From Sphingomonas canadensis (GTDB lineage Bacteria > Pseudomonadota > Alphaproteobacteria > Sphingomonadales > Sphingomonadaceae): a stretch of 64,000 bases of DNA. The stretch lies in contig NZ_JAPDRA010000002.1 of the NCBI RefSeq assembly GCF_026013525.1, positions 124,001 to 188,000 on the forward strand. The letters are read 5' to 3'. Below the pieces are notes generated by a model that was not told where the DNA came from, searched no databases, and worked only from the letters and a program-made list of their open reading frames with translations. Of the stretch, positions 1 to 9,604 are shown one piece after another (position 1 is the first letter of the stretch; each line of letters starts with the position of its first letter). The position numbers and the translations under genes are program-made.

Positions 1-912
1 GGCCGACTTCAGGTCCTTCGACGGGATCAGCGTGCCCAGGTTCGCCTCTGCCGGGGCGCTGCCGCCCGCACGGCCGGTGAGCGGGTTGGTGCAGACCATC
101 GCCGTCGCCGCGCGCGGCTTGCCGGTCAGCCCGGTGGTAGCGTCGAAGATGTCGGTCACCATCGCATGGTCGGCGGGCTCGGCGAAACTCTGCCACGAAA
201 GGATGCAGCCGGCCTGGTCCTCGCGCTCGCACGCGGGCAGCCCCAGCGCGGGCAGATCGGCGGTCAGCGAGATCGGCCAGCCGACGGCATAGGCGGCCAC
301 GATCCGCTTCGCGACCGGCTTGCCCGCCACCTGATCGGCCAGCAGCCGGGTGAGCATCAGCGCGCCCTGGCTGTGCCCGGCCAGGATGATCGGCCGGTCG
401 CCCGCCTGTTCCAGGAAGGCGGCGAAGGCGGCGGCCACGTCGCGATAGGCGAAGTCCAGCGCGCGGCTTGCCTCGGCCTGGCTGGTCAGGAAGGCGCCGA
501 ACGCCACCTGGCGATAGCGCGGCGCCCAGATCGCGGCGATGCCGTTGAACGCGCTTGCCTGGCCGCGCAGGAACAGCTCGGCGCGGGCATTCGCCTCGGC
601 ATTGTCCAGCGGCGCGTTCCAGTGCGTCGCCTCCAGGTATGAGGTCGGGTGGATGAAGAACAGCGCGGCGGGCGGATCGGCGGCCGTGCTCTGCCCGGCG
701 GGCACCCACAGCGCCGGATTGCCCGGCTTGTCCGGCCGCGCGATCCACATCTCGGCCCCCGCATAGGACGGCGGCGGCGCGAGCTGCTCAACGGCCACGC
801 GCGGCACCATGGCAAGGCGCAGAAGCTCCTTGCCCCAGAACCGGTAGGTCATGAGGGCGGCCCCGGCGAGCACGATCAATATGACGACGGCATAAAGGAA
901 CTTCCGGGCCAC
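1..912 (-). CDS. DUF3089 alpha/beta-hydrolase-like protein, 3' end cut by window edge
   Basis: The reading frame is open from a GTG at 912 to the window edge, giving 304 residues without the C-terminus. Residues 5-21 form a single hydrophobic N-terminal segment, so the protein is probably anchored in or exported across the inner membrane. A nucleophile elbow GHSQG sits near residue 180, and a later 'VCTNPLT' stretch is typical of DUF3089 lipase-like proteins. I chose the GTG start because GGAGA lies about 8 bases upstream and the nearby ATG is out of frame. It is divergent from the DUF4153 gene. The substrate is unknown; an esterase or lipase role is inferred only from the fold. Confidence 0.8.
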   Translation of the reverse strand, partial: MARKFLYAVVILIVLAGAALMTYRFWGKELLRLAMVPRVAVEQLAPPPSYAGAEMWIARPDKPGNPALWVPAGQSTAADPPAALFFIHPTSYLEATHWNAPLDNAEANARAELFLRGQASAFNGIAAIWAPRYRQVAFGAFLTSQAEASRALDFAYRDVAAAFAAFLEQAGDRPIILAGHSQGALMLTRLLADQVAGKPVAKRIVAAYAVGWPISLTADLPALGLPACEREDQAGCILSWQSFAEPADHAMVTDIFDATTGLTGKPRAATAMVCTNPLTGRAGGSAPAEANLGTLIPSKDLKSA

Positions 913-1049
913 GACCCAATCTCCATTGTGCAATGCAGCATTAGCGGCGCCGGGGCAACCGCGATCCCCGTGGGCGATGGTTGCGAACCATGCAACCGCG
1001 ATTGACGCGACGGGTTCCCGCGGAGGATATTCGCGCGGGGGAGAGGCCG

Positions 1050-3236
1050 ATGAATCTGCGCGAGCTGATCGGCGTGATCGGGTGGCAGGGCGGTGCCGCC
1101 GCCGATGCGATCGCGCGCGCCGCGCAGGGCCATCCCGAATGGCGGGATTTCGCCGATCCGGCCGCGGCCGACCCCGAAGCGCAACTCCCCGATGCGCTGG
1201 TTTCCGCGGCGCTTGCCCAGGCGGGCGTGCCGCTGGCGTGGCAGGGCGGCTTCCTTCGCCCGCGCGACTCCGCGCCGCGCGACGAATCGCTGGTGGCAAT
1301 CGAAGCCGCGATGGCCCGCACGAACCGCGAGGCGATGGCACAGTTGCAACACAAGCCGGAGATTGTCCCGCAACGGGACAAGGATCAACCGGCGCAGGTG
1401 GAGAGCAGGAGCATGGAAACGGCACAGGAAGCGGATTGGGAGGCGCATGACGACGGCGATGCCGAAGACGGCGGCCTCGACTGGAACTGGCGCCCCGTGG
1501 CGCTGGCGCTGCTCGGGCTGGCGACGGGCGTCGGCGTGCATCTGATCCTCCGGCAGGACTTCGATCCGGCCAGGACCCATTGGCAGCTCATCCAACTCGT
1601 CGCGCTGGTCGTCACCGCGGGCATGATCGGCTTCACCGTCGAGCGGCGAAGCTGGATACTTCCGCTGGTCTTCGCGGTCGCCACCGGCGCGGTCGCCGCG
1701 GCGGTCACCTGGTGGAACGGCCCGCCGCACCTGTGGGAAGGCAGCGACGGCTGGCGCCTGTTCGCGCTGTTCCTGGCGATCGCCATCGCCGCCCCGCTGT
1801 TCCAGGCCGCGCATGGAGAGGGGGCGCCGTCCTTCCCCTATCCCGCGGTCCACGATCATGCCTGGACCAATGTGGTGCTGTGGGTAGCCTGCTGGGTGTT
1901 CGTCGGTGTGGTGTTCCTGCTGATGTGGCTGCTCGCCGCGCTGTTCAACCTGATCGAGCTGACCTTCCTGCGCGAGCTGCTGGAGAAGGACTGGTTCATC
2001 CGCGCGCTGACCGGCCTGGCGTTCGGCACCGGGCTCGGCGTGCTGCGCGATCATGATGCGGTGGTGCGGCTGCTCCAGCGCGTCGTCGCGACGGTGCTGG
2101 CGGTGCTGGCGCCGGTGCTGGCGATCGGGCTGGCGGTGTTCCTGGGTGCGTTGCCCTTCACCGGGCTCAGCGCGCTGTGGGGCGCCACCGATCATGCCAC
2201 CCCGGTGCTGCTGAGCTGCGTGATCGGTGCGCTGATCCTGGCCAATGCGGTGATCGGCAATTCGGACGAGCAGGAATCGCGGATCGCGGTGCTGCGCTGG
2301 GGATCGCTGGCGCTGGCGGTGGTGATCCTGCCGCTGGTCGCGCTGGCGGCGCTGGGCACGGGGCTGCGCATCAGCCAATATGGTTTCACGCCGGACCGGC
2401 TGTGGGCCGCCACCTTCGTCGGGATCGCGGCGCTCTATGGCATCGCCTATTGGGTGTCGCTGGTCCGCGGGCGGCTGGAATGGCAGGAAAGCGCGCGGCC
2501 CGCGAACCTGGGGCTGGCGTTCGTGGTGCTGCTGGTGTCGCTGGTGCTGGCGACGCCGCTGGTCAGCTTCAACGCGATCTCGGTGCAGGATCAGCTCGCC
2601 CGGCTCGAATCGGGCAAGGTGGCGCCGGACAAGTTCGACTGGGCGGCGCTGGCATTCGATTTCGGCCAGCCCGGCCGCGACGCGCTGGAGAAGCTGAAGG
2701 CATCGCCCAATGCCGCGATCAAGGCGAAGGCGGTGGAAGCGGCGAAGTCAGACAATCGCTGGGGCCTGGATATGGCCCGGCAGCAGGTTGAGAATGCCGG
2801 GAAGGTGACGGTCAACGCGCGTATGCTTCCCGCCGGCGCCAAGCTGCCTGACGGGCTGCGCGACACGCTGGCCGATGCCTTTGACTGCGTGCGCGACAGC
2901 AAATGTACCGTGCTGATGGTATCCCCGGCCGAGGCGATCGTGCTGAGCGATTCCTGCTACGCCGTGCCGGAACCGGAGCCCACGCCGGCCCCGGCGCCGG
3001 ACAAGAGTCAGCCGAAGCTGTCGGTGGCCATGCCGGTGATCGCCAATTCCGGCTGTCAGGGCGGCACCCGGTATCGCTTCGACGGCAAGGCGTGGGAACG
3101 CGCCAACTGGCAGCCGCAGCCCGGCCAGCCGGCAACCGCCGCCGCGGGCTTCAAGGACGGCAAGGTCGAGGTGCGCACGGTGCCCCGGCGCCAGCTTTTC
3201 GTCGGTGGCGTGCCGGTTGGCGAACCGTTCGAATAG
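1050..3236 (+). CDS. DUF4153 domain-containing polytopic membrane protein
   Basis: This 728-residue protein has about 11-13 hydrophobic segments between residues ~145 and ~515, followed by a soluble C-terminal part of about 200 residues with four Cys and a Pro-rich 'PEPTPAPAP' linker. The membrane part matches the DUF4153 family, whose function is unknown. The first ~120 residues are an extra soluble region rich in Ala, Asp and Arg. An internal ATG at 1413 has a strong ribosome site (GGAGAGCAGGAG) and would give a more usual ~607-residue DUF4153 protein. I kept the start at 1050 because codon use upstream of 1413 also looks coding and GAGAGG precedes it. Confidence 0.75.
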   Translation: MNLRELIGVIGWQGGAAADAIARAAQGHPEWRDFADPAAADPEAQLPDALVSAALAQAGVPLAWQGGFLRPRDSAPRDESLVAIEAAMARTNREAMAQLQHKPEIVPQRDKDQPAQVESRSMETAQEADWEAHDDGDAEDGGLDWNWRPVALALLGLATGVGVHLILRQDFDPARTHWQLIQLVALVVTAGMIGFTVERRSWILPLVFAVATGAVAAAVTWWNGPPHLWEGSDGWRLFALFLAIAIAAPLFQAAHGEGAPSFPYPAVHDHAWTNVVLWVACWVFVGVVFLLMWLLAALFNLIELTFLRELLEKDWFIRALTGLAFGTGLGVLRDHDAVVRLLQRVVATVLAVLAPVLAIGLAVFLGALPFTGLSALWGATDHATPVLLSCVIGALILANAVIGNSDEQESRIAVLRWGSLALAVVILPLVALAALGTGLRISQYGFTPDRLWAATFVGIAALYGIAYWVSLVRGRLEWQESARPANLGLAFVVLLVSLVLATPLVSFNAISVQDQLARLESGKVAPDKFDWAALAFDFGQPGRDALEKLKASPNAAIKAKAVEAAKSDNRWGLDMARQQVENAGKVTVNARMLPAGAKLPDGLRDTLADAFDCVRDSKCTVLMVSPAEAIVLSDSCYAVPEPEPTPAPAPDKSQPKLSVAMPVIANSGCQGGTRYRFDGKAWERANWQPQPGQPATAAAGFKDGKVEVRTVPRRQLFVGGVPVGEPFE

Positions 3237-3280
3237 GCGGCGCTTGATGATAGGGGGGCGTGGCTGCTAGTCGCGCCCCC

Positions 3281-3568
3281 ATGTCCGTAGACAAAGACAC
3301 CGTGAAGAAGGTCGCGAGCCTCGCGCGCATCGCCATCGACGATGCCGCTGCCGAGCGCCTCGTGCCGGAGCTCAACAACATCCTGGGCTGGATCGAGCAG
3401 CTCGGCGAGGTCGACACAGCGTCGGTCGAGCCGATGACCGCGGTGATCCCCAACCGGATGCAATTGCGCGAGGACGTCGTCACCGATGGCGGCATCCGCG
3501 ACGCGGTCCTCACCAACGCGCCGCAGGGCGAGCACGGCTTCTTCACCGTGCCGAAGGTGGTCGAATGA
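3281..3568 (+). CDS. gatC: Asp-tRNA(Asn)/Glu-tRNA(Gln) amidotransferase subunit C
   Basis: This 95-residue protein has the GatC pattern: '[14 protein letters not shown]' at the start, then '[11 protein letters not shown]' and '[19 protein letters not shown]'. GatC wraps around GatA and stabilises the GatCAB complex, which amidates misacylated Glu-tRNA(Gln) and/or Asp-tRNA(Asn) in the cytoplasm. gatA follows after 70 bases that hold a palindromic repeat. gatB is about 1.2 kb further on, beyond an opposite-strand gene. I chose the ATG at 3281 because the family starts here; the ribosome site is weak. Confidence 0.97.
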   Translation: MSVDKDTVKKVASLARIAIDDAAAERLVPELNNILGWIEQLGEVDTASVEPMTAVIPNRMQLREDVVTDGGIRDAVLTNAPQGEHGFFTVPKVVE

Positions 3569-3600
3569 TGGCCGCCCCGTACAGTTCCGCTCGCTCCGGG

Positions 3601-3629
3601 CAGCGCTTCGACGGGCTCAGCGCGAACGG
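3601..3629 (-). repeat. REP-like palindromic intergenic element, copy A
   Basis: Read on the minus strand, this segment has the pattern CCGTTCG-n2-CTGAGC-n2-G-n-CGAAG. It shares that core with the element at 7826-7858. It sits in the short gatC-gatA gap and ends against the gatA ribosome site. It looks like one copy of a dispersed intergenic element of the REP type known in sphingomonads. A role in mRNA 3'-end stability or attenuation between gatC and gatA is possible but is not shown by the sequence. Confidence 0.6.
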
Positions 3630-3638
3630 AGGCAAGCT

Positions 3639-5123
3639 GTGACCGACGTTACCGAACTCGGCGTCGCCGCGATCCGCGATGGCGTCCGCAAGGGGGATTT
3701 CTCCGCGCGCGAGGTGGCCGACGCCTTCATCGTGAAGGTCAGCCGCGCCAAGGCGCTGAACGCCTTCATCGTCGAGACGCCCGATCACGCGCTGGCCGCC
3801 GCCCGCGCGGCCGACGAGGCGGTGGCCCGAGGCGATGCGCTGAAGCCGCTGGCCGGCGTGCCCATCGGCATGAAGGACCTGTTCGCCACCAAGGGCGTGC
3901 AGACCACCGCGGCCAGCCACATGCTGGAGGGGTTCAAGCCCGTCTATGAATCCACCGTGTCGCAGCGACTGTTCGATGCCGGCGCGGGGATGCTGGGCAA
4001 GCTGAACCTGGATCAGTTCGCGATGGGATCGTCGAACGAGACCAGCTATTTCGGCAACGTCATCTCGCCGTGGCGGCGCGGCGGCGGCGACAATGCGCCG
4101 CTGGCCCCCGGCGGCAGCTCGGGCGGCAGCTCCTCGGCGGTTTCGGCGCGGCTGTGCCCTGGCGCCACCGGCACCGATACCGGCGGATCGATCCGCCAGC
4201 CCGCGGCCTTCACCGGCATCAGCGGGATCAAGCCCACCTACGGCCGCTGCTCGCGCTGGGGCATCGTTGCCTTCGCCTCGTCGCTCGATCAGGCCGGGCC
4301 GATGGCGCGCGACGTGCGCGATTGCGCGATCCTGCTGGAGGCGATGGCGGGCCACGACGCGAAGGATTCGACCTCGCTGAACCTGCCGGTGCCCAAGTGG
4401 GAGGAGAATCTCTCCGCCGACCTGCGCGGCAAGCGGGTGGGCGTGCCCGCCGAATATCTGGTGGACGGCATGCCGTCCGAGATCGCGGCGCTGTGGCAGC
4501 AGGGCATAGACTGGGTGAAGGACGCTGGCGCCGAGGTGGTGGAGGTGTCGCTGCCCCACACCAAATACGCGCTGCCGACCTATTACATCATCGCGCCCGC
4601 GGAGGCCTCGTCCAACCTCGCGCGCTATGACGGCGTGCGATACGGCCTGCGCGAGCTGGCCGAGGGCGCCAACCTTCAGGAGATGTATGCCGCCACCCGC
4701 GCCGCCGGATTCGGCGCCGAGGTGCAGCGCCGCATCCTGATCGGCACCTATGTGCTGTCGGCAGGCTTCTACGACGCCTATTTCACCAAGGCGCAGCGCG
4801 TCCGCGCCCTGATCGCGCGCGATTTCGACAATGCCTGGTCGCAGTGCGATCTGCTGCTGACGCCCACCGCGCCCTCGGCCGCGTTCGCGCTGGGCGAGAA
4901 GCAGGCCGATCCGATCGCCATGTACCTGAACGACGTCTTCACCGTGCCCGCCAGCCTGGCCGGGCTCCCGGCGATGAGCGTGCCGGGCGGGCTGGACAAG
5001 GACGGGCTCCCGCTGGGGCTCCAGATCATCGGCAGGCCGCTCGACGAACAGGGCGTGCTCAACGCGGGCCTTGCGATCGAGCAGCGCGCGGGCTTCACGG
5101 CACGGCCGGACGCCTGGTGGTAA
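3639..5123 (+). CDS. gatA: Asp-tRNA(Asn)/Glu-tRNA(Gln) amidotransferase subunit A
   Basis: This 494-residue amidase-signature enzyme is the glutaminase subunit of GatCAB and frees ammonia for transfer to tRNA-bound Glu or Asp. The catalytic Ser-cisSer-Lys triad is visible: Lys79 in 'GMKDLF', the Ser-rich 'PGGSSGGSS' near residue 160 and the nucleophile Ser184 in '[11 protein letters not shown]'. The frame is open upstream, but the GTG at 3639 is the better start because GGAGG precedes it by 6 bases and the length then matches the family. Its 3' end overlaps the convergent acyltransferase by 29 bases. Confidence 0.97.
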   Translation: MTDVTELGVAAIRDGVRKGDFSAREVADAFIVKVSRAKALNAFIVETPDHALAAARAADEAVARGDALKPLAGVPIGMKDLFATKGVQTTAASHMLEGFKPVYESTVSQRLFDAGAGMLGKLNLDQFAMGSSNETSYFGNVISPWRRGGGDNAPLAPGGSSGGSSSAVSARLCPGATGTDTGGSIRQPAAFTGISGIKPTYGRCSRWGIVAFASSLDQAGPMARDVRDCAILLEAMAGHDAKDSTSLNLPVPKWEENLSADLRGKRVGVPAEYLVDGMPSEIAALWQQGIDWVKDAGAEVVEVSLPHTKYALPTYYIIAPAEASSNLARYDGVRYGLRELAEGANLQEMYAATRAAGFGAEVQRRILIGTYVLSAGFYDAYFTKAQRVRALIARDFDNAWSQCDLLLTPTAPSAAFALGEKQADPIAMYLNDVFTVPASLAGLPAMSVPGGLDKDGLPLGLQIIGRPLDEQGVLNAGLAIEQRAGFTARPDAWW

Positions 5124-6201
5124 GCGGGGCGGGGCGCGCGAGCCTCGCCTTCAGCCAGGCCCTTGCGGGCGTGTCGATCCAGCGCGTCGCGGCCCATGCC
5201 GCGGCGAGCGCCAGCGCGGCGAACAACAGGGCTCCGGCATAGCCCAGCGAAGCCAGGGGCGGGCCGCCGGCCGCGCTTAGCGCGCGTTCCAGCATCAGCA
5301 GCACCGGCCCGTGCAGCACATAGACGCCATAGGAACAATATCCCAGCCATCGCCCGGCCGCGCGCGGCACCGCCGGATCGTGCGCGTCCGCCGCCAGCAG
5401 CACCAGCAACGGAAACCCGATCGCCGCGCAGGCGAAATCATAGGCCGCGCCGCCCGGCATCGTCATCGGTACCGAGAACAGCAGCAGCATCGCGCAGGTC
5501 GTCAGCCACCCCGGCACACGGAATCCGGGCCTGAGGCGTGGCCGCCACCGGTACAGCGCCACGCCCGCGAAGAAGCTCCACACCACCCGCGCCGCGCCGC
5601 CGGAGAAGCTGGACCAATAAGGACCGGTGTCGAGCGATCCATGGCTGGCCGCCGCCACGGCCAGAAGCGCCAGCCCCGCTGCCAGTACCCGGGCGATCAC
5701 GCGCCTGCTCAGCCGCAGCGCCAGCACGGCGAACGCCAGGTTCACCGCCAGCTCCCAGAACAGTGACCAAGCGGGGCCGACGAAGGGATAGGGCACGTCC
5801 GCCAGCGCCGCGCTCATCGGCGGGGCGGGCAGCATCAGCAGGTTGGGGATCAGCGCCGCGATCCAATGGCCCGGCGCAGGCGCGGCCGGATCGCCCGCGG
5901 CCATCGCGGCGAGCCACACCGCCGCGCCCGCCAGCGTCGCCAGCAGGTACAGCGGCCCCAGCCGTGCCAGCCGCTGGAGCATGAACGCGCGCACGCCCAT
6001 CCCCCCGGCCAGCGCCCGGCCATATCCGTGCGCGATCACGAATCCGCTCAGCACGAAGAACAGGTCCACCGCCAGATAGGAACGCGGCAACGCCACCGGG
6101 GCATCGCCCAGCCAGGGAAAGTGGCGCGTCACGATCGCCAGCGCCGCGATCCCGCGGAGCATGTCCAGTGCCTCGAAGCGTTCGGATCGCACGTCCCCCA
6201 C
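5095..6201 (-). CDS. Acyltransferase 3 family membrane protein
   Basis: This 368-residue integral membrane protein begins with the family hallmark '[18 protein letters not shown]' and has about 10 hydrophobic segments. Members O-acylate sugars of polysaccharides, lipid A or other periplasmic or surface glycans. The start is a GTG at 6201; no clear ribosome site is seen, so the start is uncertain by a few codons. The gene sits on the opposite strand between gatA and gatB, and its end overlaps the gatA end. The XrtA polysaccharide locus near the right end of the window is a conceivable target, but 50 kb separates them and nothing in the sequence links them. Confidence 0.85.
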   Translation of the reverse strand: MGDVRSERFEALDMLRGIAALAIVTRHFPWLGDAPVALPRSYLAVDLFFVLSGFVIAHGYGRALAGGMGVRAFMLQRLARLGPLYLLATLAGAAVWLAAMAAGDPAAPAPGHWIAALIPNLLMLPAPPMSAALADVPYPFVGPAWSLFWELAVNLAFAVLALRLSRRVIARVLAAGLALLAVAAASHGSLDTGPYWSSFSGGAARVVWSFFAGVALYRWRPRLRPGFRVPGWLTTCAMLLLFSVPMTMPGGAAYDFACAAIGFPLLVLLAADAHDPAVPRAAGRWLGYCSYGVYVLHGPVLLMLERALSAAGGPPLASLGYAGALLFAALALAAAWAATRWIDTPARAWLKARLARPAPLTTRRPAVP

Positions 6202-6291
6202 GATCGCGGTTGATCATGCCCGCGATTAAGGCCGCGTGCGGCAACATCACTGTGATTTCCCTAATGCCCCCGCCGTGCTAGTCGGCCCGGC

Positions 6292-7803
6292 ATGACTGAA
6301 TCGGCTGCTTCCACTTATCGAATCCAGGGCGACACCGGCGAATGGGAGGTCGTGATCGGCCTTGAGGTCCATGCCCAGGTCACTTCCAACGCCAAGCTCT
6401 TTTCCGGCGCCGCCACCGCCTTCGGCGCGGAGCCGAACACGCAGGTGTCGCTGGTCGACGCCGCGATGCCCGGCATGCTGCCCGTGCCCAACAAGGAATG
6501 CATCCGCCAGGCGGTGCGCACCGGTATGGCGCTGGGCGCGGTGATCAACAAATGGTCGCGCTTCGATCGCAAGAACTATTTCTACGCCGATCTGCCGCAG
6601 GGCTATCAGATCAGCCAGCTCTATCACCCGCTGGTGGGCGAGGGCGCGATCGAGATCAGCCTGGACGAGAAGGACCCCGATGCCGAGGTGAAGACCATCG
6701 GCATCGAACGCATCCATGTGGAGCAGGACGCCGGCAAGCTGATGCACGATCAGCATCCGACGCGCAGCTATGTCGATCTCAATCGCGCGGGCGTGGCGCT
6801 GATGGAGATCGTGTCGCGGCCCGACATGCGATCGCCGCAGGAGGCCGGGGCCTATCTCAGCAAGCTGCGCTCGATCCTGCGCTATGTCGGATCGTGCGAC
6901 GGCAACATGGACCAGGGATCGATGCGCGCCGACGTGAACGTCAGCGTGCGCAAGCCCGGCGAGGAATTGGGTACGCGCACCGAGACCAAGAACGTCAACT
7001 CGGTCCGCTTCGTGATGCAGGCGATCGAGACCGAGGCGCGCCGCCAGGTCGAGGTGCTGGAGAGCGGCGGCCGCATCGTCCAGGAAACCCGCCTGTTCGA
7101 TCCCGATCGCGGCGAGACGCGATCGATGCGTTCCAAGGAGGATGCGCACGATTATCGCTATTTCCCCGATCCGGACCTGCTGCCGCTGGAGCTGGACGAC
7201 GCCTTTCTGGCGGAGTGCGAGGCGAGCCTGCCCGAGCTGCCCGACGCCAAGCGCCGCCGCTATGAGAGCGATCTGGGCCTGCCCGCCTATAACGCCGCGG
7301 TGCTGACCGCCGAGGCGGAGACCGCGCGCTGGTTCGAGGCGCTGCTGGCCGAAAGCGCGCGCATCCAGAAGAAGGGCGAGCAGGAGGTGGCGCGCGCCGC
7401 ATCCAACTGGCTGATCGGCGACCTCTATGGCGCGCTCAACAAGCTGGGCCGTGGCATCGACGAAAGCCCGGTAAGCCCAGAGCGCGGCGCCGAGTTGCTC
7501 GCGCTGGTGGCGGACGGCACCATTTCCGGCAGCCTGGCCAAGCAGGTGTTCGAGATCATGCTGGAAACCGGCGAGGCGCCCGGCTGGATCGTCGAGGAGC
7601 GCGGGCTGAAGCAGACCAGCGACACGGGCGCGATCGAGGCCGTGATCGCCGAGGTGATGGCCGCGAACGAGGACAAGGTGATCGAATACCGTTCGGGCAA
7701 GGACAAGCTGTTCGGCTTCTTCGTCGGCCAGACGATGAAGGCGATGGGCGGCAAGGCCAACCCGGCGGTGGTCAACGAGCTGTTGAAGAAGGCGCTGGGC
7801 TAA
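6292..7803 (+). CDS. gatB: Asp-tRNA(Asn)/Glu-tRNA(Gln) amidotransferase subunit B
   Basis: This 503-residue protein is full length for GatB. It has the N-terminal kinase-like catalytic part ('[13 protein letters not shown]', '[16 protein letters not shown]', '[14 protein letters not shown]') and the C-terminal YqeY-like tRNA-binding domain ending in '[16 protein letters not shown]'. It phosphorylates the misacylated tRNA and transfers ammonia supplied by GatA. It is transcribed in the same direction as gatCA but is cut off from them by an opposite-strand gene, so it probably has its own promoter in 6202-6291. Confidence 0.98.
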   Translation: MTESAASTYRIQGDTGEWEVVIGLEVHAQVTSNAKLFSGAATAFGAEPNTQVSLVDAAMPGMLPVPNKECIRQAVRTGMALGAVINKWSRFDRKNYFYADLPQGYQISQLYHPLVGEGAIEISLDEKDPDAEVKTIGIERIHVEQDAGKLMHDQHPTRSYVDLNRAGVALMEIVSRPDMRSPQEAGAYLSKLRSILRYVGSCDGNMDQGSMRADVNVSVRKPGEELGTRTETKNVNSVRFVMQAIETEARRQVEVLESGGRIVQETRLFDPDRGETRSMRSKEDAHDYRYFPDPDLLPLELDDAFLAECEASLPELPDAKRRRYESDLGLPAYNAAVLTAEAETARWFEALLAESARIQKKGEQEVARAASNWLIGDLYGALNKLGRGIDESPVSPERGAELLALVADGTISGSLAKQVFEIMLETGEAPGWIVEERGLKQTSDTGAIEAVIAEVMAANEDKVIEYRSGKDKLFGFFVGQTMKAMGGKANPAVVNELLKKALG

Positions 7804-7825
7804 AGCGGGGCGCGGATGATCTGAC

Positions 7826-7858
7826 CCGTTCGGCCTTCGGCAAGCTCAGGCCGAACGG
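7826..7858 (-). repeat. REP-like palindromic intergenic element, copy B
   Basis: This is a hairpin with 8-base arms CCGTTCGG and CCGAACGG flanking a 17-base centre that contains CTGAGC and CGAAG on the minus strand. It shares its core with copy A at 3601-3629. It lies 22 bases after the gatB stop, in the gap before the convergent gene at 7948. The position suits a 3'-end mRNA stabiliser or a weak terminator, although there is no T tract. Confidence 0.65.
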
Positions 7859-7947
7859 TCGATCAGGCCGATTCGGGTTTGAGGCGCGATGCTCCCAAGG
7901 CGCGGCGCCGCCACCGGGGGTTCCGCGGGTTCCGGCGTGCGTCCGCC

Positions 7948-8565
7948 TCAGCGCGGGGCGGTGGCGGTCAGATAGGCGCGCAGGTCCGTGGCGATCGCGC
8001 GTGAAGCGGTCCGCTCTTCCAGGTCGGCCTCCAGCCGGGCGACCTCTGCCTCAACCGCCGCGCGGCGCTGTTCCGCAGGCTGGGCCGAAAGCGGGCCATA
8101 GATCTCGGCGGCGCGCGCCCACAGTCCGTCGCGGCTCTCCACATCCTCCATCGTGCGGGCGAAGGGGGCGGGCAGGGGTACGAAGCCCTCCGGCGTCGCC
8201 TTGAACGCCGCCACCACCAGCGTGCCGCGCGAGAAGGCGGTGCGCTGGCACGATCCCCAGGAAACCGAGGGGTGCGCCTTGTCCAGCGGGGTCACGTTCG
8301 GCGCGGCGGTGGCGGTGCCGCGCACGCGGATCGCATCGCCGGGCGCCTGGCCCTTGTAGGTGCGCACCGGCTTGAGCGCGATGTGGCTCAGATACTGCGG
8401 ATCGTTCTTCTTGAGCTGCTCGACGCGGGCCAGCACGACCAGGTCCGCGGATTCGACCAGCTCGAAATTGGTCGGCGTGCGATACCCCGGCTGCACGGAG
8501 CAGGCGGTCGCGGCGGGCGCGGCGAGCGGGGCCAGGAGGGCGGCGGCAAGGATCAGGCTTCGCAT
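7948..8565 (-). CDS. Secreted protein of unknown function
   Basis: This 205-residue protein opens with a signal peptide (residues 1-20, ending 'APAATA') followed directly by Cys-22, so periplasmic export is likely. The mature part has the start 'CSVQPGYRTPTNFELVESADLVVLARV', a pattern like small secreted proteins whose N-terminal Cys pairs with a later one ('WGSCQRT'). A C-terminal Ala/Glu/Arg helix, possibly coiled coil, ends the protein. The ATG at 8565 was chosen over an upstream start because it opens the signal peptide and AGGGA precedes it. I do not recognise a named family. Confidence 0.75.
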   Translation of the reverse strand: MRSLILAAALLAPLAAPAATACSVQPGYRTPTNFELVESADLVVLARVEQLKKNDPQYLSHIALKPVRTYKGQAPGDAIRVRGTATAAPNVTPLDKAHPSVSWGSCQRTAFSRGTLVVAAFKATPEGFVPLPAPFARTMEDVESRDGLWARAAEIYGPLSAQPAEQRRAAVEAEVARLEADLEERTASRAIATDLRAYLTATAPR

Positions 8566-8863
8566 GCGGTCCCTAATTTCACCGTGGGCGCCGCGGCGCA
8601 AGTACATGGTGCCGCCGCTGCGCGGCTTATCCCCAAATGAGGCCGATTGCGGCTGTGCGGGTACCCGGTATCTAATTGCCGGCGGGGAGGTGCCGATTCG
8701 GCGCCGGATTTGGAGGAAATCAGGGGCGCGCGACCGGGAGGGGAGGCCAGCCCGGGCATGAAATAATCCGTTCCGGCGGAGAATTTTGAGTTTTCACTTG
8801 TCGGCCAATTGCGTGGCGATAAGTGTTTCGTGGCGCGCCGCTGGTGCGAATGGGGGGCTTACT
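8566..8863. other. 298-base intergenic region between divergent secreted-protein genes
   Basis: There is no convincing gene here; the longest plus-strand start-to-stop runs are a dozen codons. It is visibly richer in A and T than the surroundings, notably around 8761-8800. It contains a perfect 10-base palindrome CGGGTACCCG at 8657-8666. It must hold the promoters for the minus-strand gene starting at 8565 and the plus-strand triad starting at 8864. I could not fix -35/-10 boxes with confidence. Confidence 0.5.
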
Positions 8864-9604
8864 GTGATTCTTCGTTGCCTCGCGGCATTGGCTGCGATCT
8901 TTCTTGTGATGCCAACAGTAGCCGCGGCTCAGGAACGGCACGCGGTTCGTCCGGGTTTCGCCTATCCCAAGGATCGCGAAGTAAAGATCGTTGTGTTCCG
9001 CCCCGACGTCCGCGTCGGGACGCTTACCGCTGGCGGTCTGGACGAGCCGAATGCGGACTGGACCGCGACCGCGCGCACCTTGATCGCCGCGGAGATCGAA
9101 CGTGCCCATGGCGTGCAGGGCGCGACGGTTTCGTTCGTTGGCGAGCCGGAGGGCGAGGACGGCGTTCGTCTGGCGCAATATCGCGCCTTGTTCGGCGCGG
9201 TTGCTGACGCGATCATGATTCACCGGCTGTTTGTCGGAAACCGGCTGCAATCCAAGAAGGAAGGGCTGGATTGGACGCTCGGCGAGGGCGTGTCGGCGCT
9301 GGCCGACGCGACGGGCGCGGACTATGGGCTCTTCCTGTTCACGCATGATGCCTATGGGTCCAGCGGGCGCAAGGCCGCGCAGATTTTCGGGGCGATGTTC
9401 GGGGTCGCCGTGATACCGGGAATTCACGTCGGCTATGCCGGCTTGATCGATTTGAAGACCGGCGATGTCATCTGGCTGAACGCCGATCCCCAGATGGGCG
9501 GTGACGTGCGCACGCCCGAGGGTGCTCAGAAGCGGGTCGGCCAGCTTCTCGATGGGCTGCCCGGGCGCCCCGTAGAGGCGCCGGCCACGGCAAAGCGCAA
9601 CTAG
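8864..9604 (+). CDS. Secreted protein of unknown function, first gene of an M48-protease triad
   Basis: The 246-residue protein begins at a GTG with GGGGGG 6 bases upstream. It has a clean signal peptide ending 'PTVAAAQE' at about residue 23. The mature part is soluble, with one mildly hydrophobic Gly/Ala stretch near residues 175-195 ('IFGAMFGVAVIPGIHVGYAG') and a 'GLIDLKTGDVIWLN' strand pattern. This could be a lipoprotein-like envelope factor, but no lipobox Cys is present. Its stop touches the start of the M48 gene, so the two are translationally linked. Family not recognised. Confidence 0.75.
   Translation: MILRCLAALAAIFLVMPTVAAAQERHAVRPGFAYPKDREVKIVVFRPDVRVGTLTAGGLDEPNADWTATARTLIAAEIERAHGVQGATVSFVGEPEGEDGVRLAQYRALFGAVADAIMIHRLFVGNRLQSKKEGLDWTLGEGVSALADATGADYGLFLFTHDAYGSSGRKAAQIFGAMFGVAVIPGIHVGYAGLIDLKTGDVIWLNADPQMGGDVRTPEGAQKRVGQLLDGLPGRPVEAPATAKRN

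Noticed and set aside
876-2378. 500-codon minus-strand frame opposite the DUF4153 gene
   Set aside because: Gln/Arg/His-rich shadow; the plus-strand frame has membrane segments and family matches.
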